From RGIG9060 sp052173655 (lineage in GTDB: Bacteria; Spirochaetota; Spirochaetia; Treponematales; Treponemataceae), in contig JBQMYD010000002.1 of the NCBI GenBank assembly GCA_052173655.1, forward strand, positions 1 to 64,000: a stretch of 64,000 nucleotides of DNA. Direction: 5' to 3'. Each line of letters opens with the position of its first letter. Position 1 is the first letter of the stretch. The translations under genes and the position numbers were made by a program. Shown here piece after piece: positions 35,243 through 42,935 of the stretch. The notes beneath the pieces are model-generated. The model was not told the DNA's origin. It was given only the letters and a program-made list of their open reading frames with translations, and did not search any database.

Positions 35243-37129
35243 ATGGAAGAAATAAAAGAAGTAGAAGAAGCAATTGAAGAAATTTCTGTATTGGAAGTTG
35301 AAAAAAACTCTTATAGAAAACCGCCAAAAACCATTCTTTTGTTTGATTATCTTACAAATTCCATTTGGATTTTAACAACTTTTTTAACAAGCCGTTTTAT
35401 TGGAACTGCAAAAAATATTGAAAATGCAGCTTTAAGCTGGACTTTTACAATTGCAGCAATTGTAGTTATTATAACTCCGATTCTAAAACAAAAACTTTTA
35501 TTTCCTGCCATAAAAAATTGGAAAAAGGATCCTGAAAAGGCTCAAAAAAATATTGCAATCTATGAAAAGCTTTTACTTTTTCTTCCCATAAGTATGGGGA
35601 TTATCTGTCCTATAGCTGTAAGTTTTGAAATAGACCTGTTTTCACAACCTAACGTATGTTCTTCTGTATTTTTTGTTTCGATAGGGAATTTATTCATAGT
35701 TGCAACTTTTTTTGGATCACTTACGATACGAAAATTAGAGCAGTGGACAACTTTTGTTCCGGTATATGAAAAATATCTTACCTATTCGATGTCGGCAAGG
35801 ATTGGAATGGCAGGATTTTTTTATATGTTTGGTGTAGTGGTTTTATCCACAGCTCCGTTTATTCGCAATTACGATCGAGGTTTAAGATTTGTATTTCTTG
35901 CAAATGTTTTGCCGATTTTTTGTTTGGGTTCGTTTGTTGCGGTTCTTGGTTTAATTCAGATTATAAAGGGTACAGAAAAAAGAATTAATGAAGTTCAGGC
36001 TCACTTTAAACGTTTGGCAAAAGGTGATTACAGTTGTAAAGAAATTTTTATTGATTCCAGAGATCAACTTGCATTGCTTTTTGCCGATTTTAATACATTT
36101 TTGAATTTCAATAAAAATTTTTTGAGAGATCTTAAAAATGTTGTTCAAATTTTGGATCAAACATCGGAAGAAGTCGTTGTAAACATGAGAGAAACATCTG
36201 AAGCTGTAAACAGTATTAATTCAAACATGGAAACTGTGAATGCACAGGTAAAAAATCAATCCGATGGTGTTGCAAGCACGCAAGAAACTTTGTTGCGTAT
36301 TTCGGAAAGTCTTAGTTCTTTGGAAGAAAATATTGAAACTCAGTCTACAGCTGTAGTTCAGTCTGTTTCTACCATAGAAGAAATGACGGCAAATATAAAG
36401 TCTGTAAATTCGATATCGTCCGATACGGTTAATGCTATTACCAATTTGACTGAGGCTGCTGAATCAGGAAACAAAGCTATAAATACGGCAGGACAGATTG
36501 TTCAGGTAATAAATGAAAGATCAGAGGGGCTTTTGGAGGCTTCAAATGTTATTCAAAATATAGCAAGTCAAACTAATTTGCTTGCAATGAATGCAGCTAT
36601 TGAAGCGGCTCATGCGGGTGAAACCGGAAAGGGTTTTGCAGTAGTTGCTGATGAAATACGTAAATTAGCGGAAGAATCCAGTGCTCAGGGAAAAAATATC
36701 ACAACAGTATTAAAAGAGTTAAAGGGTGAAATCGAAAGTTTGACTTTTGCAGAAAAAACCGTAGAATCACAATTTTTGAATATTATGACACTTTTGGATC
36801 TTGTTCATAAACGAAGTTCGGAAATTATGAATGCAATGGCAGAACAAAGTTCGGGAAGTACACAGATGCTTTCTGCAACAAAAGAGATAAACGTCATAAC
36901 GGAACAGGTTAAGCTTGGTTCAGTAGAAATGACATCCGGAAATAAAGATATAAACGAAGAAACCGAAAAACTTTTTACAATTTCCAAAAAAATTATTGAA
37001 AGCATGAAAAGTATTGATGAAAATGCCGGAAAAATAACGGCTTCGGTTGAAAGGGTTAATGCTTCAGTCGAAAAAGACCAGCAACTTGTTTCTGCAATAA
37101 CAAGGCATCTGGAACAATTAACGCTGTAA
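35243..37129 (+). CDS. Methyl-accepting chemotaxis protein with six-helix membrane sensor
   Basis: 628 aa from ATG 35243 (GGGAG upstream). The N-terminal ~230 residues hold six predicted membrane helices rather than the usual two helices around a periplasmic domain, so it probably senses within the membrane. A HAMP-like segment follows (RINEVQAHFKRLAKGDYS), then a long coiled-coil signalling domain whose hairpin tip reads SQTNLLAMNAAIEAAHAG followed by GFAVVADEIRKLAEES. It should couple to CheA/CheW and steer the flagella. No other che gene in the window. Confidence 0.92.
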   Translation: MEEIKEVEEAIEEISVLEVEKNSYRKPPKTILLFDYLTNSIWILTTFLTSRFIGTAKNIENAALSWTFTIAAIVVIITPILKQKLLFPAIKNWKKDPEKAQKNIAIYEKLLLFLPISMGIICPIAVSFEIDLFSQPNVCSSVFFVSIGNLFIVATFFGSLTIRKLEQWTTFVPVYEKYLTYSMSARIGMAGFFYMFGVVVLSTAPFIRNYDRGLRFVFLANVLPIFCLGSFVAVLGLIQIIKGTEKRINEVQAHFKRLAKGDYSCKEIFIDSRDQLALLFADFNTFLNFNKNFLRDLKNVVQILDQTSEEVVVNMRETSEAVNSINSNMETVNAQVKNQSDGVASTQETLLRISESLSSLEENIETQSTAVVQSVSTIEEMTANIKSVNSISSDTVNAITNLTEAAESGNKAINTAGQIVQVINERSEGLLEASNVIQNIASQTNLLAMNAAIEAAHAGETGKGFAVVADEIRKLAEESSAQGKNITTVLKELKGEIESLTFAEKTVESQFLNIMTLLDLVHKRSSEIMNAMAEQSSGSTQMLSATKEINVITEQVKLGSVEMTSGNKDINEETEKLFTISKKIIESMKSIDENAGKITASVERVNASVEKDQQLVSAITRHLEQLTL

Positions 37130-37188
37130 TTAAAAATTAAATGATTTTTTTTAGTTTTGGTTTTGGATAAAATCTTAAGCTAAAAATC

Positions 37189-37497
37189 TTAAGTAATATC
37201 AAAATGCTGACCGGCTTTTTTTATCAAAGCTAAAATTTCATCTTTTTTTTGAGGCGAGTAAAATTTTAGTTTTGACTGCAATTTCATTCCTAAGGGGATG
37301 AGCTGTTTTAATTTTTCTGTCGGAGGGATACTTTCCGGCTCATATTCCAAAAGGATGCTCGCAGTATCTCCGTTATACGTTACTGAAGTTACTTTGCAGA
37401 CTTTTTCTACTACGTCAATAGCTGCGTTTCTAAGATCTTCATCTCGTAAAGCAGGGTCTCTAAGCCTTATTCTGCCTGTGTAGCAGTTTATTTGCAC
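37189..37497 (-). CDS. Small HMA-like protein following the P-type ATPase
   Basis: 102 aa, GTG start at 37497 with GGAGG upstream, overlapping the ATPase gene by 10 nt. The fold appears ferredoxin-like and HMA-related: CYTGRIRLRDPALRD parallels SLPGRIRVRYDRSL at the N-terminus of the ATPase itself. It has no CxxC metal-binding motif. It may be a regulatory or docking partner of the pump. Confident as a gene because of the coupling; function inferred. Confidence 0.65.
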   Translation of the reverse strand: MQINCYTGRIRLRDPALRDEDLRNAAIDVVEKVCKVTSVTYNGDTASILLEYEPESIPPTEKLKQLIPLGMKLQSKLKFYSPQKKDEILALIKKAGQHFDIT

Positions 37498-39596
37498 TCA
37501 AGTTCCTCCGGAATCAAAGGCTTTGCTGCAACTACGCTAAAAAATATTGTAGAACTATTATGTAATACAGCTGCCATGGATGGTGTTACGATTCCCAGTA
37601 ATCCTAAAATCATAAGAACACTGTTTACGGCAACAATTCCGCGGTTATTTTTTTCTATCTTCAACATCAGACGCTGACCCATGATTCTGGTACGATAAAG
37701 ATCCATAAGTCCGTTTTCGGAAGAAAGAACAATGGATGCGGTTTCTCCTGCAATGTCAGCACAGTCTCCCATAGCAATTCCTGTATCTGCAGCTGCAAGT
37801 GCAGGGGCATCATTTATTCCGTCTCCGATCATGATTACCTTGTGTCCGGCTTTTTGCTGATCTTCAATATATTTTACTTTATCTTCCGGAAGGGCTTGGA
37901 ATTTATAATTGTCAATTCCTGTCATTTTTGCAGCAGTGTAAGCGGCTCCTTTATCGTCCCCTGTAATCATTGTACAGTTTATAATTCCGGAGGAATGCAA
38001 TTTATTTACAATTTCTTTTGCGTTTGGACGAACCGGATCTGTTATTGCGAAAACTCCAAGAAGATTTTTTTCTTCTGCAAGGTACAGTAAAGATTCTCCT
38101 CTTTTTACGGATTCTTCTTGCAGTTCTTTTAATCCTTCCGGTTTGTTTACTTTTTCGTCTTCAAAAATAAAGTGTTTACTGCCTATCAAAAGTCTTTGAT
38201 TATTCAGATAGGTTGCAATTCCATGTGCAACAATATACTCAACTGTTGCGTGTTTTTCCGGATGAACGACTTTTCTTTCTTCTGCAGCGCGGACAATGGC
38301 TTGGGCAACAGGATGAACAAAATGTTCTTCAAGGCAAGCTGCTATTTGTAAAACTTCGTTTTCAGACCTTCCATCGTAAGCAATTATTCTGGAAAGTTTA
38401 GGACTTGCTTCGGTCAAGGTTCCTGTCTTGTCAAAAACTATTGTATCGGCTTTCGCAGCATCTTCAAGAAATTTTCCGCCTTTTACAAGAATTCCGTGTG
38501 AAGCGGCTTCTTTCATGGCACTTAATACTGCAATAGGAGCTGCCAGTTTCATAGCACAAGAATAATCTACCATTAGGGTTGCCATAACTTTGGTAATATT
38601 TCTTGTACCCAGCAGTACTACAAGAGAAAGTAAAAAATTATATTTTACAAGATGATCGGCAAGAATTTCAGACTGAGCCTGAGAAGAAACTTTTAGCTGT
38701 TGCGAAGAATCAATCATTGTCAAGATATTTTGAACTTTTGTTTGACTTCCGGTTGCACGTACATTAATAAATAATTCACCTTCTTGCACAATAGTTCCTG
38801 CAAAAACGCTTTGACCTTTTCTTTTTTCAACCGCAAGAGGTTCTCCTGTAAGAGAAGCTTGATTTACTAAGGCTTCTCCCTTTATGACTTCACCGTCGGC
38901 AGGAATTACCGCTCCTGTACGTACGGCAACAATATCGCCTTTTTTTAACATACGCAGAGGAATTTTTCGTTCTTTATCGCCTTCTACAAGTTGGACTTCT
39001 TCGTTTTCCGATAACATAGTTGAGGCAAGATCTGCGTAGGATTTTCGTTTTGTAAAATCTTCAATTGTTTCTCCGACGTTAAGAAGAAAATTAATACTTG
39101 AAGCTGTTTTTACATCTCCTGTTGCAATTGCAAGTGAAATAGCGGCTGCATCCAGGACTTCGGATTTAAAAAAATTACCGTTGTATATTTGCTCAAGACC
39201 TTTAAATATTCGGGGAGTTAAGGAAAAAACGCGCATTGCAATTCTTAGCGGAAGTGGCAGTAAAAATTTTGCATAATGTTTAGCCGCCATAACTGCAAGT
39301 TCAAATAACAAATTTTCTTGTTCTACAGGTTCTTCTACAGAATCAAGCATTTCCTGATTATCAAGATATTTATCGGAAAGAACTTTAAAATACGCTAATA
39401 CTTTTTTTTGCGATAATAAGTGGGTATCATAAATAATTAGGAAGGAACCTGTTGTAAAGTTTAAACTTACATCGATCATTCCTTCCTGCAGGGAAAGCAA
39501 ACTCTGTGCAAGTGCCGCTTGTCGTTTTGTAACCAAAGATCTGTCATAGCGGACTCTAATGCGTCCGGGCAGAGAATGCTTTACCGTAACTGTCAT
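37488..39596 (-). CDS. P1B-type heavy-metal ATPase with non-canonical SC metal motif
   Basis: 702 aa. The N-terminal HMA-like domain (about 1-75) lacks CxxC. Actuator loop TGEP at 250-253, phosphorylated Asp389 in FDKTGTLTE, the P1B His-Pro motif EEHFVHPVAQA and the hinge GDGINDAPALA are intact, so the pump should be active. The membrane motif that selects the metal reads DYSCAMKLAAP (Ser346-Cys347) where copper or zinc pumps have CPC. The ion is therefore not obvious; Mn/Fe/Zn-type pumps with altered motifs exist. Flanked by a DUF6110-like and an HMA-like gene in one transcript. Confidence 0.85.
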   Translation of the reverse strand: MTVTVKHSLPGRIRVRYDRSLVTKRQAALAQSLLSLQEGMIDVSLNFTTGSFLIIYDTHLLSQKKVLAYFKVLSDKYLDNQEMLDSVEEPVEQENLLFELAVMAAKHYAKFLLPLPLRIAMRVFSLTPRIFKGLEQIYNGNFFKSEVLDAAAISLAIATGDVKTASSINFLLNVGETIEDFTKRKSYADLASTMLSENEEVQLVEGDKERKIPLRMLKKGDIVAVRTGAVIPADGEVIKGEALVNQASLTGEPLAVEKRKGQSVFAGTIVQEGELFINVRATGSQTKVQNILTMIDSSQQLKVSSQAQSEILADHLVKYNFLLSLVVLLGTRNITKVMATLMVDYSCAMKLAAPIAVLSAMKEAASHGILVKGGKFLEDAAKADTIVFDKTGTLTEASPKLSRIIAYDGRSENEVLQIAACLEEHFVHPVAQAIVRAAEERKVVHPEKHATVEYIVAHGIATYLNNQRLLIGSKHFIFEDEKVNKPEGLKELQEESVKRGESLLYLAEEKNLLGVFAITDPVRPNAKEIVNKLHSSGIINCTMITGDDKGAAYTAAKMTGIDNYKFQALPEDKVKYIEDQQKAGHKVIMIGDGINDAPALAAADTGIAMGDCADIAGETASIVLSSENGLMDLYRTRIMGQRLMLKIEKNNRGIVAVNSVLMILGLLGIVTPSMAAVLHNSSTIFFSVVAAKPLIPEELECK

Positions 39597-39597
39597 A

Positions 39598-39801
39598 TTA
39601 TGCCTTTGCTTTTTTTTCTGCTTTTATATCTTCGGCATCTTCTTTTATTGTTGCAAAATATTCTTTTGCATCATCTTTAAGCTGAAATCCGCCGGCAATA
39701 ACCTTTGCAGCTCCTTTACGGAAAGTGTTTGTTTTCATAAAAGCTGCTGCTACAACTCCTATAGCTATTCCCCATAGCAATTTTTTTCCACCGTCTGTCA
39801 T
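39598..39801 (-). CDS. Small DUF6110-like membrane protein
   Basis: 67 aa from ATG 39801 (AGGAGA upstream); the longer frame lacks a ribosome-binding site. One membrane segment (LLWGIAIGVVAAAFM), then FRKGAAKVIAGGFQLKDDAKEYFATIKEDAEDI, a charged helix resembling DUF6110/YtxH-like proteins. It immediately precedes the metal ATPase (1-nt gap), a pairing I recall from other anaerobes. First gene of the metal cluster. Confidence 0.65.
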   Translation of the reverse strand: MTDGGKKLLWGIAIGVVAAAFMKTNTFRKGAAKVIAGGFQLKDDAKEYFATIKEDAEDIKAEKKAKA

Positions 39802-39904
39802 AAAAAATCTCCTATATTTAAGGTTTATTATCACTCAATATACAACAAAAGAAACACATTTGCAACTTAAAAAATAATTGTTTTGAGAGACAAGTCATAA
39901 GTAA

Positions 39905-39938
39905 AAGTCAGATCAAGCCTGACTTACTGTTTTTTTTA
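39905..39938. terminator. Hairpin between rubredoxin and metal-ATPase operons
   Basis: AAGTCAG (39905-39911) pairs with CTGACTT (39919-39925) around a 7-nt loop. An eight-T run follows on the plus strand (39930-39937) and a shorter T-rich stretch follows on the minus strand. Probable terminator of the redox operon. Confidence 0.55.
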
Positions 39939-39968
39939 AGAGGCAATAATGCAGTTTAAAAATTTTTT

Positions 39969-40100
39969 TTACTCGGCTTCAAATTCCGATTTTGGAGCTC
40001 CGCACAAAGGACATTCCCATGAGTCAGGAAGTTCGTTAAAAGGGATTTCTTCTTTTTCATCGTCATAAACGTAACCGCACAATTTGCATACGTAAGTCAT
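39969..40100 (-). CDS. Short rubredoxin
   Basis: 43 aa: begins MTYVCKLCGYVYDD and ends with a CPLCGAPKSEFE segment. Both CxxCG knuckles (Cys5/Cys8 and Cys30/Cys33) bind the single Fe. Classical rubredoxins have about 52 residues; here roughly ten residues of the loop between the knuckles are missing, as in some minimal rubredoxins. GGAGAA precedes the ATG. It lies downstream of thioredoxin and an FTR-like gene, suggesting electron transfer to oxygen- or peroxide-reducing systems or to the FTR-like protein. Confidence 0.92.
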   Translation of the reverse strand: MTYVCKLCGYVYDDEKEEIPFNELPDSWECPLCGAPKSEFEAE

Positions 40101-40131
40101 AATTGTTTCTCCATTTTGTTGTAGTGTATCT

Positions 40132-40443
40132 TTATTTTAGTAGCTTTTCAATTTCCTCTTTGCTACGATACCCTACCGAAGATTGTACAACTTTTCCTTC
40201 CTTAATTACAACTACTAAAGGAATGCTTGCTACATTAAATTGAGAAGCAAGAGAGGGTTGTTCGTCTACATTTACTTTACCTACCGCAATTTTTCCCTCA
40301 TATTCTTTTGCAATTTGCTCGATAACAGGTGAGAGCATTCTGCAAGGTCCGCACCAAGGAGCCCAGAAATCCAATAAAACCGGTTTATCAGATTTTAGTA
40401 CCTCATTTTCAAAATTTTGTTCTGTAATAGTAATTTCAGACAT
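40132..40443 (-). CDS. trxA: Thioredoxin
   Basis: 103 aa with the full thioredoxin fold and active site FWAPWCGPCRML (Cys31/Cys34 region), the cis-proline segment ASIPLVVVI, and FKEGKVV-type end strand. Reduces protein disulfides in the cytoplasm. AGGAGG precedes the ATG. It lies 21 nt after an FTR-like gene, implying that reducing power may come from ferredoxin via that protein instead of NADPH. Confidence 0.95.
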   Translation of the reverse strand: MSEITITEQNFENEVLKSDKPVLLDFWAPWCGPCRMLSPVIEQIAKEYEGKIAVGKVNVDEQPSLASQFNVASIPLVVVIKEGKVVQSSVGYRSKEEIEKLLK

Positions 40444-40464
40444 ATAATTATCCTCCTAAATTGA

Positions 40465-40662
40465 TTATTTAGCTTTATAATACAACATGCAGTGGCAGAA
40501 TCCTTCAAAATTAGGATCTTTGATCTGATTTCTGAATTCCAAACACATACATTTGTTTTCAGGTGTACGTTCTATTCTGCAAGGGCAAAATCCACCTGTT
40601 TTTACCAATCCTTCTTTTACTGTTTTTACAATTTCATTATCCGGATTAAACGATATATTCAT
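40465..40662 (-). CDS. Ferredoxin-thioredoxin reductase catalytic-chain-like protein
   Basis: 65 aa with three CxC pairs: Cys26/28 (GFCPCRI), Cys38/40 (KCMC) and Cys56/58 (FCHCML). This is the cysteine order of the FTR catalytic chain, where a [4Fe-4S] cluster sits beside a redox disulfide and reduces thioredoxin. Spacings differ from the plant/cyanobacterial form (9 and 15 residues here against 16 and 8), and the N-terminus is short. Adjacency to thioredoxin supports the call. No FTR variable chain is present. GAGGAAAG precedes the ATG. Confidence 0.8.
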   Translation of the reverse strand: MNISFNPDNEIVKTVKEGLVKTGGFCPCRIERTPENKCMCLEFRNQIKDPNFEGFCHCMLYYKAK

Positions 40663-40741
40663 ACGCTTTCCTCATCTTGATATAAGGATACCAAAGTTTA
40701 GGCTCCAAATCCGTAACTCAATTACATTTTGGAAATTTTTT

Positions 40742-41329
40742 TTATTCGCTTGCTACTAACAAATTATCAATGTACGATTCCAAAAGGCTTTCCGATAAAG
40801 CTCCTATTTGTCTTGATACAATGTTTCCGTTCCTGTCTATGAAAATAGTTAAAGGAATTGACCGTACCGAATATACTCTGGAAGCATTATATTCGGTATC
40901 AAAGTACAGCGGAAAATCGTACTGATTCCTTTTTACGAATTCTTTTACTCCATTTATCGTGTCGGATTGACCGTCAGTCAGATTAATCATCATAAATTCG
41001 ATTTTGTCGGAGTACTTGGAATATGCCATGTTAAAGGCTCCTAATTCCGATCTGCAAGGCCCGCACCAAGTTGCCCAAAAATTTATAATAACGGGTTTTC
41101 CGAATTTTTCAGAAAGACTAACTTTTTTGTTTTCCGTGTTTAATACTGTAAAGTCTGCTGCAGTTTTTTTGTCCAAAGAAACTTTCATTGCATTTTGATT
41201 TTTATTGCTTGAATCTTGTGTCAATTCCGGTGCAAATTTTGTGGATAATTTTTTGTATCCTAAAAAAGCTCCTCCTAAAACAAGTGCAAAAATGCATAAA
41301 ATTGCTACCAATGTAGTGTTTTTGTTCAT
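40742..41329 (-). CDS. TlpA/ResA-like membrane-anchored thioredoxin
   Basis: 195 aa. A single N-terminal membrane helix (about 7-24) anchors a periplasmic thioredoxin fold of the AhpC/TSA-TlpA type, active site NFWATWCGPCRSEL. The usual TlpA insertion follows, then SIPLTIFIDRNGNIV. GGAGG precedes the ATG. With CcdA just upstream it forms a classical electron relay: cytoplasmic thioredoxin to CcdA to TlpA, reducing envelope disulfides. Confidence 0.88.
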   Translation of the reverse strand: MNKNTTLVAILCIFALVLGGAFLGYKKLSTKFAPELTQDSSNKNQNAMKVSLDKKTAADFTVLNTENKKVSLSEKFGKPVIINFWATWCGPCRSELGAFNMAYSKYSDKIEFMMINLTDGQSDTINGVKEFVKRNQYDFPLYFDTEYNASRVYSVRSIPLTIFIDRNGNIVSRQIGALSESLLESYIDNLLVASE

Positions 41330-41367
41330 AAAATACCTCCAGTTTTTATGTTCGATAAAGTTATATT

Positions 41368-42018
41368 TTACTTAACTATATTTAATTTGTTCATAATTCC
41401 GAATATCATCAAAATTCCTATTATTATCAAAAAAATTCCACAAACTACGTTGATAACTTTGTAGTGTTTTTTTATAAAGTTAAAAACAGTTGAAAGGCGA
41501 TCAAGCAACACGGCAGAAAGTACAAATGGAATTCCAAGTCCAAGTGAATAAACAAGCAGCAAAAGCAGGCCTTTTATTACACTGCCGGAAGTGGATGCAA
41601 GCATAATTGCAGAACCTAAAAAGGCTCCTATGCATGGGGTCAGGCTTACCGAGTAAATAACTCCGAATAAAAAAGCGGAAAAAATTCCGTCGATTTTTTG
41701 ATTTTTTTGCATACCTTTAAAAAAAGGCAAGGGGATTATCTCAAGGTATGAAAGCCCGAATATGATGACAACTATTCCGCAGATGATGTTAATTATTTTT
41801 TGATGCTCGGTAAAAAAAGAACCTAAGGCTCCTGCAAAAACTCCCAGTAAACAAAAAACGATTGTAAAACCGGCAACAAAGGCAAAAGATTTCCATAATA
41901 CATTTGCTTTTTTTGAGCTGTTTCCCGCAAAATACGAAATGTAAATCGGTAGCATTGGCAACATACAAGGAGAAATAAAAGATATTATTCCTTCTAGAAA
42001 AGTTATTAAAAACGGCAT
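41368..42018 (-). CDS. ccdA: CcdA-type thiol-disulfide membrane transporter
   Basis: 216 aa with six membrane helices of the LysE/CcdA fold. The two reactive cysteines are in FISPCMLPMLPIYIS near the start and SLTPCIGAFLGSAI in the middle (both PC motifs). It passes electrons across the inner membrane to the TlpA-like protein encoded next. Upstream lies the perfect palindrome TGTAACCGGGTTACA. Confidence 0.92.
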   Translation of the reverse strand: MPFLITFLEGIISFISPCMLPMLPIYISYFAGNSSKKANVLWKSFAFVAGFTIVFCLLGVFAGALGSFFTEHQKIINIICGIVVIIFGLSYLEIIPLPFFKGMQKNQKIDGIFSAFLFGVIYSVSLTPCIGAFLGSAIMLASTSGSVIKGLLLLLVYSLGLGIPFVLSAVLLDRLSTVFNFIKKHYKVINVVCGIFLIIIGILMIFGIMNKLNIVK

Positions 42019-42074
42019 AAAAATTTCCTATAGTTTGCTTTTAGTTTGCTTTGTCCAAATTGAATTAAGCACAC

Positions 42075-42118
42075 ATATTATTGAAATAAAAAAAATAAAA
42101 GTCTGTAACCGGGTTACA
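42075..42118 (-). promoter_or_regulatory. Candidate Crp/Fnr-activated promoter of the ccdA operon
   Basis: A perfect 15-bp palindrome TGTAACC-G-GGTTACA (42104-42118) lies upstream of a -10 TAATAT (42080-42075, minus strand). No good -35 is present. The palindrome centre is about 43 bp before the predicted start, near the -41.5 of class-II Crp/Fnr activation. The crp-like gene is directly upstream. The GTAAC-N3-GTTAC form resembles sites I recall for HcpR-type regulators; unverified. Confidence 0.5.
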
Positions 42119-42153
42119 AAACTTTCATGAGAAACTTTTGTAGAAAGTTGCTC

Positions 42154-42816
42154 CTATAGAAAGCTTTTTAACTTTTGTACATTTTTTAAAACTATGGAGC
42201 CTCTCTTAATTTCTATCAAGCCGTCGCAGGAAAATTGTTTTAACATTCGTGCTACAACTTCGCGTGCTGTATTTACTTCTTTTGCAATTGCCTCTTGAGT
42301 CATTTTTATTTCAGTCATATTGTTTTTTTCGCTGTATGAAAGCAAAAAACGAGCAAGTCGCTGATCAAAGCGGGCAAAAATTATCTGCTGTAAAACCCAA
42401 ACGACGGTTGAAAATTTTTCAGAGGCAAGTTCGTAAGAAAAACATCTTGCATAAATATTGTTTTCTACAAGTTTTGAATATGCTCCCGAATTTATAATCA
42501 AAAGTTCAGTATCTTCCGTAGCTGACATTTGAGTTTCAAAAGTTATTTGCTTTAAAACACAAGACGCTGACATAACGCAAACATCTTCCTTTGAAAGACG
42601 AAATAACGTTATTTCTCTCCCTTCTTCTGAGAGCATGTAAATTCGTATACTTCCTTGTAAGACAATAGACATGCCTAAACAAGATTCGCCACAGTTACTA
42701 ATCATTGCGTTTTTTTTGTATGTGCGAATTCTGCTGTTTTGACGTACGCAGTTTTTCTCGTTTAATGTCAACTTGTCCCAAAACGGTATTTTTTGAAGAT
42801 GTTTGTCAATGTCCAT
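42154..42816 (-). CDS. Crp/Fnr-family transcriptional regulator (redox cluster)
   Basis: 220 aa from ATG 42816; an upstream TTG frame was rejected as it lies within the promoter. N-terminal cyclic-nucleotide-binding-type beta-roll (MSIVLQGSIRIYMLSEEGREITLF) and C-terminal winged helix (MTQEAIAKEVNTAREVVARMLKQF). The cAMP-contacting RxT/S motif is absent and the FNR cysteine pattern is not evident. Cys in SNCGESCLG and VCVMSASC might serve a redox or haem role, but that is guesswork. Position suggests control of the ccdA-rubredoxin operon. No Shine-Dalgarno. Confidence 0.85.
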   Translation of the reverse strand: MDIDKHLQKIPFWDKLTLNEKNCVRQNSRIRTYKKNAMISNCGESCLGMSIVLQGSIRIYMLSEEGREITLFRLSKEDVCVMSASCVLKQITFETQMSATEDTELLIINSGAYSKLVENNIYARCFSYELASEKFSTVVWVLQQIIFARFDQRLARFLLSYSEKNNMTEIKMTQEAIAKEVNTAREVVARMLKQFSCDGLIEIKRGSIVLKNVQKLKSFL

Positions 42817-42822
42817 ATTTTT

Positions 42823-42851
42823 AATATAAGTGCTGTAGGGCAAAAAAGCAA
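42823..42851 (-). promoter_or_regulatory. Leaderless-type promoter of the Crp/Fnr gene
   Basis: Minus strand TTGCTT (42851-42846), 17 bp, TATATT (42828-42823), then exactly six bases (AAAAAT) to the ATG at 42816. Confidence 0.6.
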
Positions 42852-42868
42852 GAATTTTGATTTGCCGC

Positions 42869-42930
42869 TTGACAAAAAATTGATGATAGTTTAATTTGAT
42901 AAGAAAAGTTAGTTACAGCTAACTAGGAGG
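42869..42930 (+). promoter_or_regulatory. Promoter, 5' hairpin and RBS of the lipoprotein gene
   Basis: TTGACA (42869-42874), 17 bp, TAATTT (42892-42897), start near 42904. The mRNA then begins almost at once with the perfect hairpin AGTTAG-TTACAG-CTAACT (42907-42924), abutting AGGAGG (42925-42930). It may stabilise the mRNA or be an operator. Confidence 0.55.
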
Positions 42931-42935
42931 TGTTT

